Below, one piece after another: positions 55,526 through 63,886 of a DNA stretch of 64,000 nucleotides (the first letter of the stretch is position 1; every line of letters starts with the position of its first letter). Both the position numbers and the translations under genes were made by a program. The notes beneath the pieces are model-generated. The model did not search any database, was not told the origin of the DNA, and saw only the letters and a list, made by a program, of their open reading frames with translations. Source of the stretch: DATJCV01 sp963707665 (GTDB lineage Bacteria; Pseudomonadota; Gammaproteobacteria; Burkholderiales; Burkholderiaceae_D); assembly GCA_963707665.1 (NCBI GenBank), contig CAVPQU010000005.1:62001-126000 (forward strand), in the 5' to 3' direction.

Positions 55526-56488
55526 ATGAAAGCGGCGGTAATTTATCAAAACGGCTCTCCGGATGTGTTGACGTATCAGGATATGGCGGACCCGGTGTGC
55601 GATCCGCACGGCATCGTCATCCGGGTGGCGGCGGTCAGCGTCGAAGGCGGTGATCTGCTGCAGCGGCTGCGCGGCCCAGTGGTCACGTCGCCTCATGTGA
55701 TCGGCTATCAGGCGGCCGGCGAGATCGTGGCAGTCGGCGCGCAGGTAACGCAATTCAAGTGTGGCCAGCAGGTGGTGACCGTCAACCCGTATGGTTCGCA
55801 TGCCGAGTTGCGAGCCGTGCCCGCGCGCAACGCATGGCTGGTGCCAGAGAATTTGGATATCCGGCAGGCGGCTGCCATCCCGGTCGCATTCGGCACGGCC
55901 GACGAGTGCCTGTTTCATCGCGGTCATTTGAGAGCAGGGGAAACCGTGCTGATTCAAGCGGGCGCCAGTGCCGTCGGCATCGCAGCAATTCAACTGGCCA
56001 AACGCGTGGGGGCCACGGTAATTGCCACCGCGTCGAGCGATGAGCGGTTGGCGCGCCTGGCGCCGTACGGACTTGACCATGGCATCAACTACAGTCGGGA
56101 AAACGTGGTTGCCGCGGTCAAGGCGCTCACCGCAAATCGTGGCGTCGATCTGGTGGTGGATCCCGTCGGGGGCGCCACTTTGCAGGACAGCATACGGTCG
56201 CTCGGGTATGGCGGGCGGCTATCGATGGTGGGATTCGCCAGTCGGGAGCCGGCGAAGCTGGATGTGGCGAGCTTGTTGCGCGGCAATCAGAACTTATCCG
56301 GTATTTTCCTCGCGCCGGAACTTGGTACCGACCGCGTGCATGACAATATCCAACGGCTGATCGACGAGGTCTCCACTGGTGCCTTGCAGGTGGTACTCGA
56401 TCGCTCCTTTCCCCTAGCGCAGTGTGGCGCCGCACACACCTATATCGAAAGTCGGCAGGCGGTCGGACGAGTGTTGCTCATCCCATAA
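55526..56488 (+). CDS. Quinone-oxidoreductase-like zinc-independent MDR protein
   Basis: 320 residues from ATG 55526 after AAGGGAAAG. MDR fold: MKAAVIYQNGSPDVLTYQDM, GYQAAGEIVAVGAQVTQFKC, NADPH motif QAGASAVGIAAIQLAKRVGA and a VDPVGGATLQDS segment. The structural and catalytic zinc ligands of alcohol dehydrogenases are absent, as in the quinone oxidoreductase/enoyl reductase group. It may reduce an enoyl or enone intermediate. Confidence 0.93.
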   Translation: MKAAVIYQNGSPDVLTYQDMADPVCDPHGIVIRVAAVSVEGGDLLQRLRGPVVTSPHVIGYQAAGEIVAVGAQVTQFKCGQQVVTVNPYGSHAELRAVPARNAWLVPENLDIRQAAAIPVAFGTADECLFHRGHLRAGETVLIQAGASAVGIAAIQLAKRVGATVIATASSDERLARLAPYGLDHGINYSRENVVAAVKALTANRGVDLVVDPVGGATLQDSIRSLGYGGRLSMVGFASREPAKLDVASLLRGNQNLSGIFLAPELGTDRVHDNIQRLIDEVSTGALQVVLDRSFPLAQCGAAHTYIESRQAVGRVLLIP

Positions 56489-56824
56489 GAAATGCTGCCC
56501 GATCTGCACACACCCTGAACTTTACGTGCCAAGAGGCAACTAAAGCCGTAGGGCTGTCGCAGTTGCCGCACTCCGCTTTTGCAATATGGGCAAGATGCAG
56601 GCACCGAGCTCGGGCGTTGTCTGGAAGGTTCGGCAGTTGCCGGTCTGCTTTGTTCCACTTCGCAGGCGCGGTTTGAAAACGTGTCTGCAAGGACATCGAT
56701 TTGGCGCGGAAGTGTTGTAGATAAAAAAATTTGCAGCTGAGTCAGCTCTGGCAGCTGTATTGACCATCGAAGTTAATAAAAAGATTGTGTCAAAGACGCA
56801 ACCATCATCATCAGGAGGGGTGTC
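56489..56824. other. Intergenic region before IclR copy 2
   Basis: About 335 bases; no gene seen. The right end holds the ribosome-binding site (CAGGAGGGG, 56812-56820) and presumably the IclR promoter. Confidence 0.4.
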
Positions 56825-57734
56825 ATGGCTCTGTCAGCGTCCGTTAAATCGGCGATCAGGGTTATCGAAGTTTTCGAATATTTTGAGGTCGTTCGCGAAC
56901 CGCGGTCGCTTAAAGAAATCATTGACGATCTGCAGTATCCGCAGTCCAGTGCCACCGTGCTTCTGAAGAATCTGGTGAGCCTGGGATATCTGAGCTACGA
57001 CCGTCAGCGCCGCAAATATTTTCCGACACGTCGTCTGGCACGGCTGGGAGATTGGGTTGACGAATCCTTGTTTGGGGAGGGGCGTGTTCTCAAAATGATG
57101 GATGAGCTGCACGAGGCGACCGGCGACCTGATCGGTTTGGGCGTTCAAAATGACGTTTACCTGCAGTACATCCGCGTTCTGCAATCCAAGCATCCGGTGC
57201 CGTATCACGTTCCGGAAGGGCGTATGCGAGTGCTGACCCAGTCCGCCGGCGGGTGGATGCTGCTGGCCAGCCAATCGATGCGAAGAATCGACTACACGGT
57301 CCGGCGCGCCAACCTGGCCGCACAACGGCCGGAGGACCGGGTGCCGGTCGAGGACATCCTGGCGCGCATACCCGGCATTCAAAAGCAAGGTTATGCCTAT
57401 GCAGAAAATATCCCGTTCGACGGCGCGGCGACCTTATGCGTGCCACTACCCTGCTGCCTGAAAGGGCAGCCGGCGATCATCGGAATTTCCGGCACGATCG
57501 GACGCATGCAACCTCGCGAAAAGATGCTGGCCGAGCTTTTGATCAGCGCAGCGCAGTCATTGGACGAAAATTTCTCGCGAGGCCGCGCCACCCGCTCCGG
57601 CGGAGAAACAAGCTAGCCAGCCGCCGCCAGCAAAAAAGATCGACCTGGGCGAACCGCGTAGCTGGTTTGACACTTTAGGCGATTACGATGCGCGCGGTTC
57701 GAGGTTGCCGGCCCCGCAAGAGGAGCAGGCATAG
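56825..57734 (+). CDS. IclR-family transcriptional regulator (copy 2), frameshift near the C-terminus
   Basis: Strong paralogue of 31801-32724: SASVKSAIRVIEVFEYFEVV, LQYPQSSATVLLKNLVSLGY, KYFPTRRLARLGDWV, LTQSAGGWMLLAS. The first frame ends with an abnormal tail at 57616. From about 57585 the neighbouring frame continues with a Pro/Ala linker (EAAPPAPAEKQASQPPPAKK) and then EPRSWFDTLGDYDARGSRL to a stop at 57734, matching the tail of copy 1. A one-base insertion near 57585 explains it. The reconstructed length is about 302 residues, equal to copy 1. Confidence 0.9.
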
Positions 57735-57768
57735 GCAGCCGTTTTTTTGCGTGGCCCGGAATGTTTCC

Positions 57769-57782
57769 ATCACATACGCGAT
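57769..57782. promoter_or_regulatory. Candidate operator ATCACATACGCGAT
   Basis: Second member of the ATCACATA-n3-GAT family, between IclR copy 2 and its EthD-like neighbour. Confidence 0.5.
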
Positions 57783-57906
57783 ACTTGGCCCGGTTCGGCG
57801 TTGCAGTTTCCGATTGCATTGTCGTTCCGGCGCAGGGTGTTTAAGATGAAATTCGCTGTGATCCCAGTTGCTCGCAACGCATTTCTACCTTGTCCGGAGA
57901 CTATCT

Positions 57907-58266
57907 ATGCCCAAATTCATTTCTATCGCCTTGACCAACGCGGCCGAAGGCCGTGAGGACGAGTACAACGAGTGGTACGAACAGCAACATGTGTTTGACG
58001 TGCTGCAGGTACCCGGTATTCAATCGGCGCAACGGTTCCGCATCTCCGACCAAAGCCGGCAAAAGCTTGGCTATCGCTACATGGCGGTGTATGAAGTGGA
58101 AACCGATAATATTGAAAACATTCATCGCGCGATCGCGGAACGGGCAGGCACTGATGCGATGCCACGTTCCGATGCCATAGGAGCGGATCGCATGTTCCTC
58201 GACTACGAGGTCATTTCCCCGCGTATCACCGCTGAAGAGGCTGCCGCCAAGCGCTCAAAGAAGTAA
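57907..58266 (+). CDS. EthD-like dimeric alpha/beta-barrel protein (copy 2)
   Basis: 119 residues from ATG 57907 behind CCGGAG. MPKFISIALTNAAEGREDEY, WYEQQHVFDVLQVPGIQSAQ and the MAVYEVETDNI strand match copy 1 (33139) along the full length, including the LTNA start and the FLDYEVISPR end. Both copies lie just downstream of an IclR paralogue, a duplicated regulator-enzyme module. The function is probably on a pathway intermediate; no catalytic data are visible. Confidence 0.85.
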   Translation: MPKFISIALTNAAEGREDEYNEWYEQQHVFDVLQVPGIQSAQRFRISDQSRQKLGYRYMAVYEVETDNIENIHRAIAERAGTDAMPRSDAIGADRMFLDYEVISPRITAEEAAAKRSKK

Positions 58267-58692
58267 GTCCAGGCAAGCCTCCAACTGCCCCCGAAGATGC
58301 CGCTGGCTGGCAGCGCCGCAAAGGATTTTCGGGGTGCTTCAAACGTGTTCGCACATACTTTTTTCTCTGGCTTTTATACGCATTTTTTGGGCCATGCTCC
58401 GCCTGATTTGTCTTTGCGCGAGCAATACTGCGAGGCTCTCAAAACTACATTTGTAATGAGCTCGTAATGCCGTACATGGATTTACCTAAGGACTTCAAAA
58501 AAGAACACAGCAGTATTTAGGTAGGCGTTGATCCGGATCTGGTCGATCCGCATCAAGATGCATGAGCATTACAACGAATATCTGGCTGAGCTGGAGTTCG
58601 CGGCTGAATGCGGCTTTGATGCGATCTGCGTCAACGCACATCACGGCAAGGCGTCCGGTATGATGCCCGCCGAGCGCGGGCAGGAGGGCGTA
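58267..58692. other. Intergenic stretch holding a luciferase-like remnant
   Basis: About 425 bases between the EthD-like gene and the end of the SDR on the other strand. Only the short luciferase-like fragment at 58529-58676 is recognisable. The rest is T-rich and non-coding. Confidence 0.4.
58529..58676 (+). pseudogene. Luciferase-like monooxygenase N-terminal remnant
   Basis: Two frames joined by a shift near 58556 read DPDLVDPH, then MHEHYNEYLAELEFAAECGF and DAICVNAHHGKASGMMPA. This matches the N-terminal part of flavin-dependent luciferase-like monooxygenases (E-x-A-D-x-x-G-F-D and V-N-E-H-H region), with the usual E of EHH changed to A. Nothing follows; the rest of the gene has been lost. 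Confidence 0.6.
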
Positions 58693-59466
58693 TCAGCCGA
58701 CGGTCATGCCGCCATCGATGGTGATGCCGGCGCCGGTGACATACGAGGCTCGGCCCGAACACAGCCACACCACCATTTCTGCGATTTCCTCCGAGTTCCC
58801 CATGCGTTTCATCGGCACTGTGGCGGCGATCTGCTGCACGCGTTGCGGCGTCAGATCGTCGGTCATCCCGGTCAGAACGTAGCCGGGGCAGATGGCATTG
58901 ATACGAATGTTGTCGGGCGCATATTCGAGCGCCGTGGTTTTGGTCAGACCCAGCACGCCGTGCTTGCTGGCGACATAGGCAGAGGCAGTCGGAATGCCGA
59001 TCAGGCCGGCAATCGACGCCGTATTCACGATGGCGCCGCCATGCCCTTGTTTTTGCATCTGCGCGATTTCGTACTTCATCGAAAGCCAGACGCCTGTCAG
59101 ATTCACCGCGATGATCCGGTTCCAGGTTTCCAGCGACATTTCCGCGATTTTTTCAGGTCTCGCCCCAATGCGCCCGGCACCGATGCCGGCATTGTTGAAG
59201 GCGCAGTCGAGACGGTCGAAGCGCGCTACCGTGCTGGCCACCATCGCCGCCACCGCCTCCGGATTGGAGATATCGGCCTGTATGGCGAGCGCTTCACCGC
59301 CCATCTCTGTGATCTGGGCGACGGTTTCATGCGCGCTGTCGAGCGACTGATCCGCCACTGCCACGCGGCCGCCGTCGCGCGCCAGTGCCAGGGCGGCCGC
59401 ACGGCCGATGCCGGAGCCGGCACCGGTGACCAGTATCACTTTATCCAGCAGTAATTTGTCTGTCAT
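58693..59466 (-). CDS. Short-chain dehydrogenase/reductase 4
   Basis: 257 residues from ATG 59466; an in-frame TTG lies 15 bases upstream. TGAGSGIG cofactor motif, NNAGIGAGRIGARPEKIAEM, IVNTASIAGLIG (Ser) and Y-x-x-x-K in AYVASKHGVLGLTKTTALEY. ICPGYVLTGM is the usual substrate-loop entry. An NAD(P)-dependent oxidoreductase, in an apparent operon with the FMN reductase upstream (12-base gap). Confidence 0.95.
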   Translation of the reverse strand: MTDKLLLDKVILVTGAGSGIGRAAALALARDGGRVAVADQSLDSAHETVAQITEMGGEALAIQADISNPEAVAAMVASTVARFDRLDCAFNNAGIGAGRIGARPEKIAEMSLETWNRIIAVNLTGVWLSMKYEIAQMQKQGHGGAIVNTASIAGLIGIPTASAYVASKHGVLGLTKTTALEYAPDNIRINAICPGYVLTGMTDDLTPQRVQQIAATVPMKRMGNSEEIAEMVVWLCSGRASYVTGAGITIDGGMTVG

Positions 59467-59477
59467 GGGTTCTCGTT

Positions 59478-60126
59478 TCAAAAGGAAAGGGCTATTGCCG
59501 GCTCGGACTGAGCCGCCATCATTGAGCGCGCAAGGCGCTCTTTCTGCGCGAAGTCAAGCACTTGCCGGCCGATCAGTGCCAGCTGGGCAGCGGTCGACGA
59601 CGACAGGCATTGGCCGTGACTATCAAAGGACGGTTCCGCGGTGTTGATCGTGACCCCGACCGAGGTCGGCCAGCCGCGCAGCGCGTGCACCACCGAGCGC
59701 AGGGTCATCAGGGTCGTAGTCGTGCCTTGCCAGCCGGCAGCCGTGACGATGCAGCCAACGGCGCGTCCATCCAGATAGGGACGCGCATCGGCGCGCATGT
59801 CTTCGACGTAATCAAGGGCGTTCTTCACCAGGCCGGAAATGCTGCCGTGGTAGGCGGGCGAGCCGATCAGAATGCCATCGGCGCGGCGCAGCAATTCCAC
59901 CAGGCGCTTGGCGGCCGGCGTACGTTCGGGGGCGGCCGGGTCGTACATCGGTAGTAACAAATCTTTGGCACCGAGCAGAACTGTCTCTGCTCCGCGCGAC
60001 TCGAGGTGGGAAAGGGCAACCCGTAAAGCCTTTTCCGTGCTGGAGCCGTTTCGTGTGGTGCCGCCCACGGCCACGATGAATGGTCTGGTCGTTTTTCTCG
60101 TGGGCTGGGGAAAGCCCTGCGTGCAT
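59478..60126 (-). CDS. NAD(P)H-dependent FMN reductase family protein, frameshift in the first codons
   Basis: Flavodoxin-like fold: VAVGGTTRNGSSTEKALRVA (phosphate loop), LIGSPAYHGSISGLVKNALD. About 200 residues. The conserved part is open from a GTG at 60074. The ribosome-binding site AGGAG lies before an ATG at 60126 that is one base out of frame. Removing one G near 60117 gives MHAGFPQPTRKTTRPFIVAV, a normal beta-1 lead-in. It probably supplies reduced FMN or reduces a quinone; a luciferase-like partner existed next door. Confidence 0.82.
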
Positions 60127-60264
60127 GTAAATCTCCTGCTTCAAAGGCGCTTTGGCGCATGAAAGGATGATCGCCAGATCATCCGCTGCTCGCAAGCGCT
60201 GGCCATGAAACGCTCGAATTATCGGGCATCTGATAAAGCCGGCGGTTGTCCGAGACGAAAATCA

Positions 60265-60278
60265 ATCACATATACGAT
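60265..60278. promoter_or_regulatory. Candidate operator ATCACATATACGAT
   Basis: Third member of the ATCACATA-n3-GAT family, in the divergent region between the FMN reductase and the substrate-binding protein genes. Confidence 0.5.
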
Positions 60279-60399
60279 TTATCCAGCGCGCTGCGTCAGC
60301 TGAAAACGTGTTGCTAAACTTCCCCGCATCGCAAGCCTGGCCGGCATTCGACGCGCAGGCATGAAAAACATCAATAGAACATTAATGAACGGAGGCAGC

Positions 60400-61662
60400 A
60401 TGACAACCAAGATGAATCATTTTTCCCGCAAAGGCGTGCATGCTCGGCTGCGTCAGGCAGCATCGACGCTGGCGTTCGCCGCCATCGCTGCCGCTTTGCC
60501 ATTGGGTAGCGCCCAGGCGCAGGCAACCAACGACCCGATCAAGCTCGGTTTGCTGACGCCGTTTGGCGGCCAGCAGATCGGCGGCAAATCGATCAGCGGC
60601 GCCGCCCAAATGGCGATTGATGACTTTGGCGGCAAGGTGCTGGGGCGCAAGATCGAACTGCTGGTCGGCGACGAGCAAGGGAAATCCGACGTCGCGCTGG
60701 CCATCGCCCGGCAGTGGATCGATCAGGAAAAAATTGCCGCGCTGTTCGCCAATACCAATTCGGCCACCACCTTCGCCTTTTCGGAAATCACCAAGCCGGC
60801 CAAGCTGCCGCTGCAGCTGGTGGGGCCGGGCAGCGAAGACTTCACCGGCGTCGCCTGTTCCGAGTACAGCACCAATTACATCTGGAACATGTACTCGCTG
60901 CCGCGCGCGGTGATCAACGGCGTCGCCGCCGAAGGCGCGAAGACCTGGTACATCATTTCGGTCGATAACGCCTTCGGCAAATCCGGCGAGGCCAACGCCC
61001 GTGAATTCATTACCGCCGCCGGCGGCCAGGTCGTCGGTGCGGGAAAATTTCCGGCGTCGATGCAGGACTATTCCTCGGTGCTGCTGCGCGCCCAGGCCTC
61101 GAAGGCCGATGTGATCGCCCTTGGCACTACCGGTGAAAACAGCATCAGCCTGATCAAGCAGGCCAATGAATTCGGCATCATCAAGGGCGGCCAGAAAATC
61201 GCCGTGCTGTCGATGAATATCCAGGACGTGCACGCCCTTGGCCTGGAGCAGGCCAAGGGTCTGAAGATGGTGGCGCCGTTCTACCACGAGCTGAACGACG
61301 AAACCCGCGCCTGGACCAAGCGCTATTTGAAGTATTCGGGCGGAAAAATGCCGACCTTCCTGGAGTCTGGGGTCTACAGCAGCATGGAGCACTACCTGAA
61401 AGCGGTGCAGGCGGCCGGCACCACCGATGGTCCGGCGGTGATGGCCAAGCTGAAAACCATTCCGCTGACCAATTTTGAAATGAAAAATGTCATGCGCCGC
61501 GACGACGGCCAGATGATGCGGCCGATGTATCTGCTGCAGGTCAAGACGCCGGCGGAATCGAAGGCCGCCTGGGATTATTACAAGGTGGAGCAAACCATAC
61601 CCGCCGATCAGGCATGGCGCCCGGCGGCCGAGAGCCGTTGCCCACTGCTGAAAAAGCAGTGA
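60400..61662 (+). CDS. Branched-chain-amino-acid-type ABC substrate-binding protein (orphan copy 2)
   Basis: 420 residues from ATG 60400, chosen because GGAGG lies just upstream; an in-frame ATG at 60361 would add 13 residues before the signal peptide. Signal peptide (LAFAAIAAALPLGSAQAQA), then IKLGLLTPFGGQQIGGKSIS, MAIDDFGGKVLGRKIELLVG and VGPGSEDFTGVACSEYST. The C-terminal MMRPMYLLQVKTPAESKAAW is shared with copies 1 and 3. No permease gene nearby. Confidence 0.93.
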   Translation: MTTKMNHFSRKGVHARLRQAASTLAFAAIAAALPLGSAQAQATNDPIKLGLLTPFGGQQIGGKSISGAAQMAIDDFGGKVLGRKIELLVGDEQGKSDVALAIARQWIDQEKIAALFANTNSATTFAFSEITKPAKLPLQLVGPGSEDFTGVACSEYSTNYIWNMYSLPRAVINGVAAEGAKTWYIISVDNAFGKSGEANAREFITAAGGQVVGAGKFPASMQDYSSVLLRAQASKADVIALGTTGENSISLIKQANEFGIIKGGQKIAVLSMNIQDVHALGLEQAKGLKMVAPFYHELNDETRAWTKRYLKYSGGKMPTFLESGVYSSMEHYLKAVQAAGTTDGPAVMAKLKTIPLTNFEMKNVMRRDDGQMMRPMYLLQVKTPAESKAAWDYYKVEQTIPADQAWRPAAESRCPLLKKQ

Positions 61663-61732
61663 GCGTGTACGGCGGGCCACGATCGGCTGCATGCAAAAAA
61701 ATCATCCTCTAATTCTTGAATAGGACGCCTTC

Positions 61733-62197
61733 ATGGATACGCTACGTTCGACCCTGTTATTTACCATGGACCTCAATGTCGCCCTGGACCGGACCCAGAA
61801 CATCGGCCTGGTCGGCGACCTGCGCCGGATTATCGTGCCGGTCAACGGCGGTACGTTTGAAGGCCCGAAGCTCAAGGGGACGGTGCTTCCCGATGGCGGC
61901 GACTGGCTGACGGTGCAGTCCGACGGTTCCTGGAACATCGATGTGCGGATTACCTTGCGCACCGATGACGAGGCGCTGATTTTCATGAAGTACGTCGGCG
62001 TGCTGATTCCGAAGCCGGAGTTTCTGGAGCGATTCAATCGTCGCGAAATCCTGCCGTACGACGCCTACTATGCGCGTACCACCGCGCGCTTCGAGACCTC
62101 GGCGCCGAAATATGCCTGGCTGAACGGCATCATCACCGTGGCCAATGGTGTGCGGCTGGAACAGGGGCCAAAGTACAAGGTCTTTGAAATTCTGTAA
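61733..62197 (+). CDS. DUF3237-domain protein
   Basis: 154 residues, nearly all DUF3237: GDLRRIIVPVNGGTFEGPKL, GTVLPDGGDWLTVQSDG, IDVRITLRTDDEALIFMKYV and APKYAWLNGIITVANG. The fold is a small beta-barrel; family members are often next to SDRs and hydroxylating enzymes in catabolic clusters, but no reaction is established. Lies between two orphan binding-protein genes on the same strand. Confidence 0.9.
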   Translation: MDTLRSTLLFTMDLNVALDRTQNIGLVGDLRRIIVPVNGGTFEGPKLKGTVLPDGGDWLTVQSDGSWNIDVRITLRTDDEALIFMKYVGVLIPKPEFLERFNRREILPYDAYYARTTARFETSAPKYAWLNGIITVANGVRLEQGPKYKVFEIL

Positions 62198-62599
62198 CTT
62201 CCGAGTGCCACTCCCGCTTGACTGGTGCGGAGTGGCATCGCCATAGGCGGGTTTTGCCGCGCGGCCGCGTGCACCGCCGATCGGCGTTTTGCAAGCCTTT
62301 GCCATGCCTCAGAGTTTTTCCTGTAGCGCATATTCCTTTGAAAAAACGCGAGTATGTGCCGAATTTGTCCAGTTGGTGCCGGATATTACGGCATATCAAA
62401 GGGAGTATATTCTGCGCGGAAAGTCTCGATCTGGTGGCAACCGGCGCCAAATGCGCGATCAGCATGCGATAACCGTGCGCCAAGCAGGCAGCCAATGTTT
62501 AGTACCGGGCCACAATCAGGAATACGCAATCGTCCTGGCGCGGTACTCCGACCGCGATCGGAAATTTTTAAAACACATCAAATCAGGAGTCTTGCAACA
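62198..62599. other. Intergenic region between DUF3237 and binding protein copy 3
   Basis: About 400 bases, no gene recognised. CAGGAG (62584-62589) is the ribosome-binding site of the next gene. A separate promoter for copy 3 is likely here. Confidence 0.4.
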
Positions 62600-63844
62600 A
62601 TGTCCTTCGTTTCTTCGCGCCTCAAACAAATCAACACGCTGGCCTGCGCCGCCAGTGCGGCTGCGCTATTGGCGCTGCTGCCACTCGGCGCGGCCCATGC
62701 CCAGGCCAGCGGGACGGCGGTCAAGATCGGCGTGCTGACGTATTTTGGCGGTGGCCAGATCGGTGGCAAGACGATCGTTGGTGCGGCGCAGATGGCGATC
62801 GACGATTTCGGCGGCAAGGTGCTGGGCAAGGACATCAAGCTGCTCGCCGGCGACGACCAGCGCAAGCCGGACGTGGCCTTGACCATCGCCCGCGAATGGA
62901 TCGCGCGTGAAAAGGTCGACGCGATTCTCAGCAACGCCATTTCCCCGATCACCTTGGGCCTGGTGGATCTGACCAAGACCAACAAGATTCCCTTGCTGAT
63001 CGCCGGGCCGGGCAGCGAAGACCTGACCGGAGTCTCGTGCTCGCCGTACAGCACCCAGTACGTCTGGGATTCCTATTCGTTGCCGCGCGCGATCATCAAC
63101 GGCTTTTCCGAACAAGGTGCCAAGACCTGGTACATCCTGACCACCGACAATGCTTTCGGCAAGTCGCTGGAATCGAACGTCCGCGAGTTCGTCGAGGCCG
63201 CTGGCGGCAAGGTGCTGGGCGTGTCGCGCCACCCGCTCTCGATGCAGGATTATTCGGCCTTGATCCTGACCGCGCAGGCGTCGAAGGCTGACGTCATCGC
63301 GATCGGAACCACCGGCGAGGACATGGTCAACATCATTAAGCAGTCGGGCGAGTTCGGCGTGATGAAGGGCGGCCAGAAGATCGCGTTGATGACTGCTGCC
63401 ATCAACGATATTCACACGCTCGGCTTGAAGGAAGCGCAAGGCTTGAAGCTGGTGTCGCCGTTCTACCACGACCGGGACGAGCAAACCCGCGCCTGGAGCA
63501 AGCGCTACATGGCGCGCATGGCGACCACGACGCCGCCGAGCCATCTGGAAGCCGGCGTCTACAGCGCGATTACCCAGTACTTGAAGTCGGTGCAGGCCGA
63601 AGGCAGTGCCGACGGTGAGCGCGTCATGGCAAAAATCAGGACCACGCCGATCACCGATTTCGAGCTGAAGAATGTCAAGCGGCGCGACGATGGCCAGATG
63701 ATGCGGCCGATGTATCTGGTGGAAGTGAAGGCGCCGGCCGAATCCAAGGCGGCCTGGGATTACTACAAGATCCAGCAAGTCGTGCCGGCGGAGCAGGCCT
63801 GGCGGCCGGCTGCGCAAAGCCGCTGCGCACTGCTCAAGCCGTAA
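62600..63844 (+). CDS. Branched-chain-amino-acid-type ABC substrate-binding protein (orphan copy 3)
   Basis: 414 residues from ATG 62600. Signal peptide (CAASAAALLALLPLGAAHAQ), VKIGVLTYFGGGQIGGKTIV, MAIDDFGGKVLGKDIKLLAG, GPGSEDLTGVSCSPYSTQYV. Nearly collinear with copy 2, which suggests a tandem duplication with the DUF3237 gene between them. C-terminal MMRPMYLVEVKAPAESKAAW is conserved. Confidence 0.93.
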   Translation: MSFVSSRLKQINTLACAASAAALLALLPLGAAHAQASGTAVKIGVLTYFGGGQIGGKTIVGAAQMAIDDFGGKVLGKDIKLLAGDDQRKPDVALTIAREWIAREKVDAILSNAISPITLGLVDLTKTNKIPLLIAGPGSEDLTGVSCSPYSTQYVWDSYSLPRAIINGFSEQGAKTWYILTTDNAFGKSLESNVREFVEAAGGKVLGVSRHPLSMQDYSALILTAQASKADVIAIGTTGEDMVNIIKQSGEFGVMKGGQKIALMTAAINDIHTLGLKEAQGLKLVSPFYHDRDEQTRAWSKRYMARMATTTPPSHLEAGVYSAITQYLKSVQAEGSADGERVMAKIRTTPITDFELKNVKRRDDGQMMRPMYLVEVKAPAESKAAWDYYKIQQVVPAEQAWRPAAQSRCALLKP

Positions 63845-63886
63845 GCGTTTGGACTATTTCAAATCGAGAAATCCTCGGAGAAATAC

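Noticed and set aside
16297..62420. Recurrent ATACTCC (near 16297, 16351, 18537, 18590, 43381, 43433) as a dispersed operator
   Set aside because: The core is only seven bases, flanks differ, and copies fall in unrelated regions; chance cannot be excluded.
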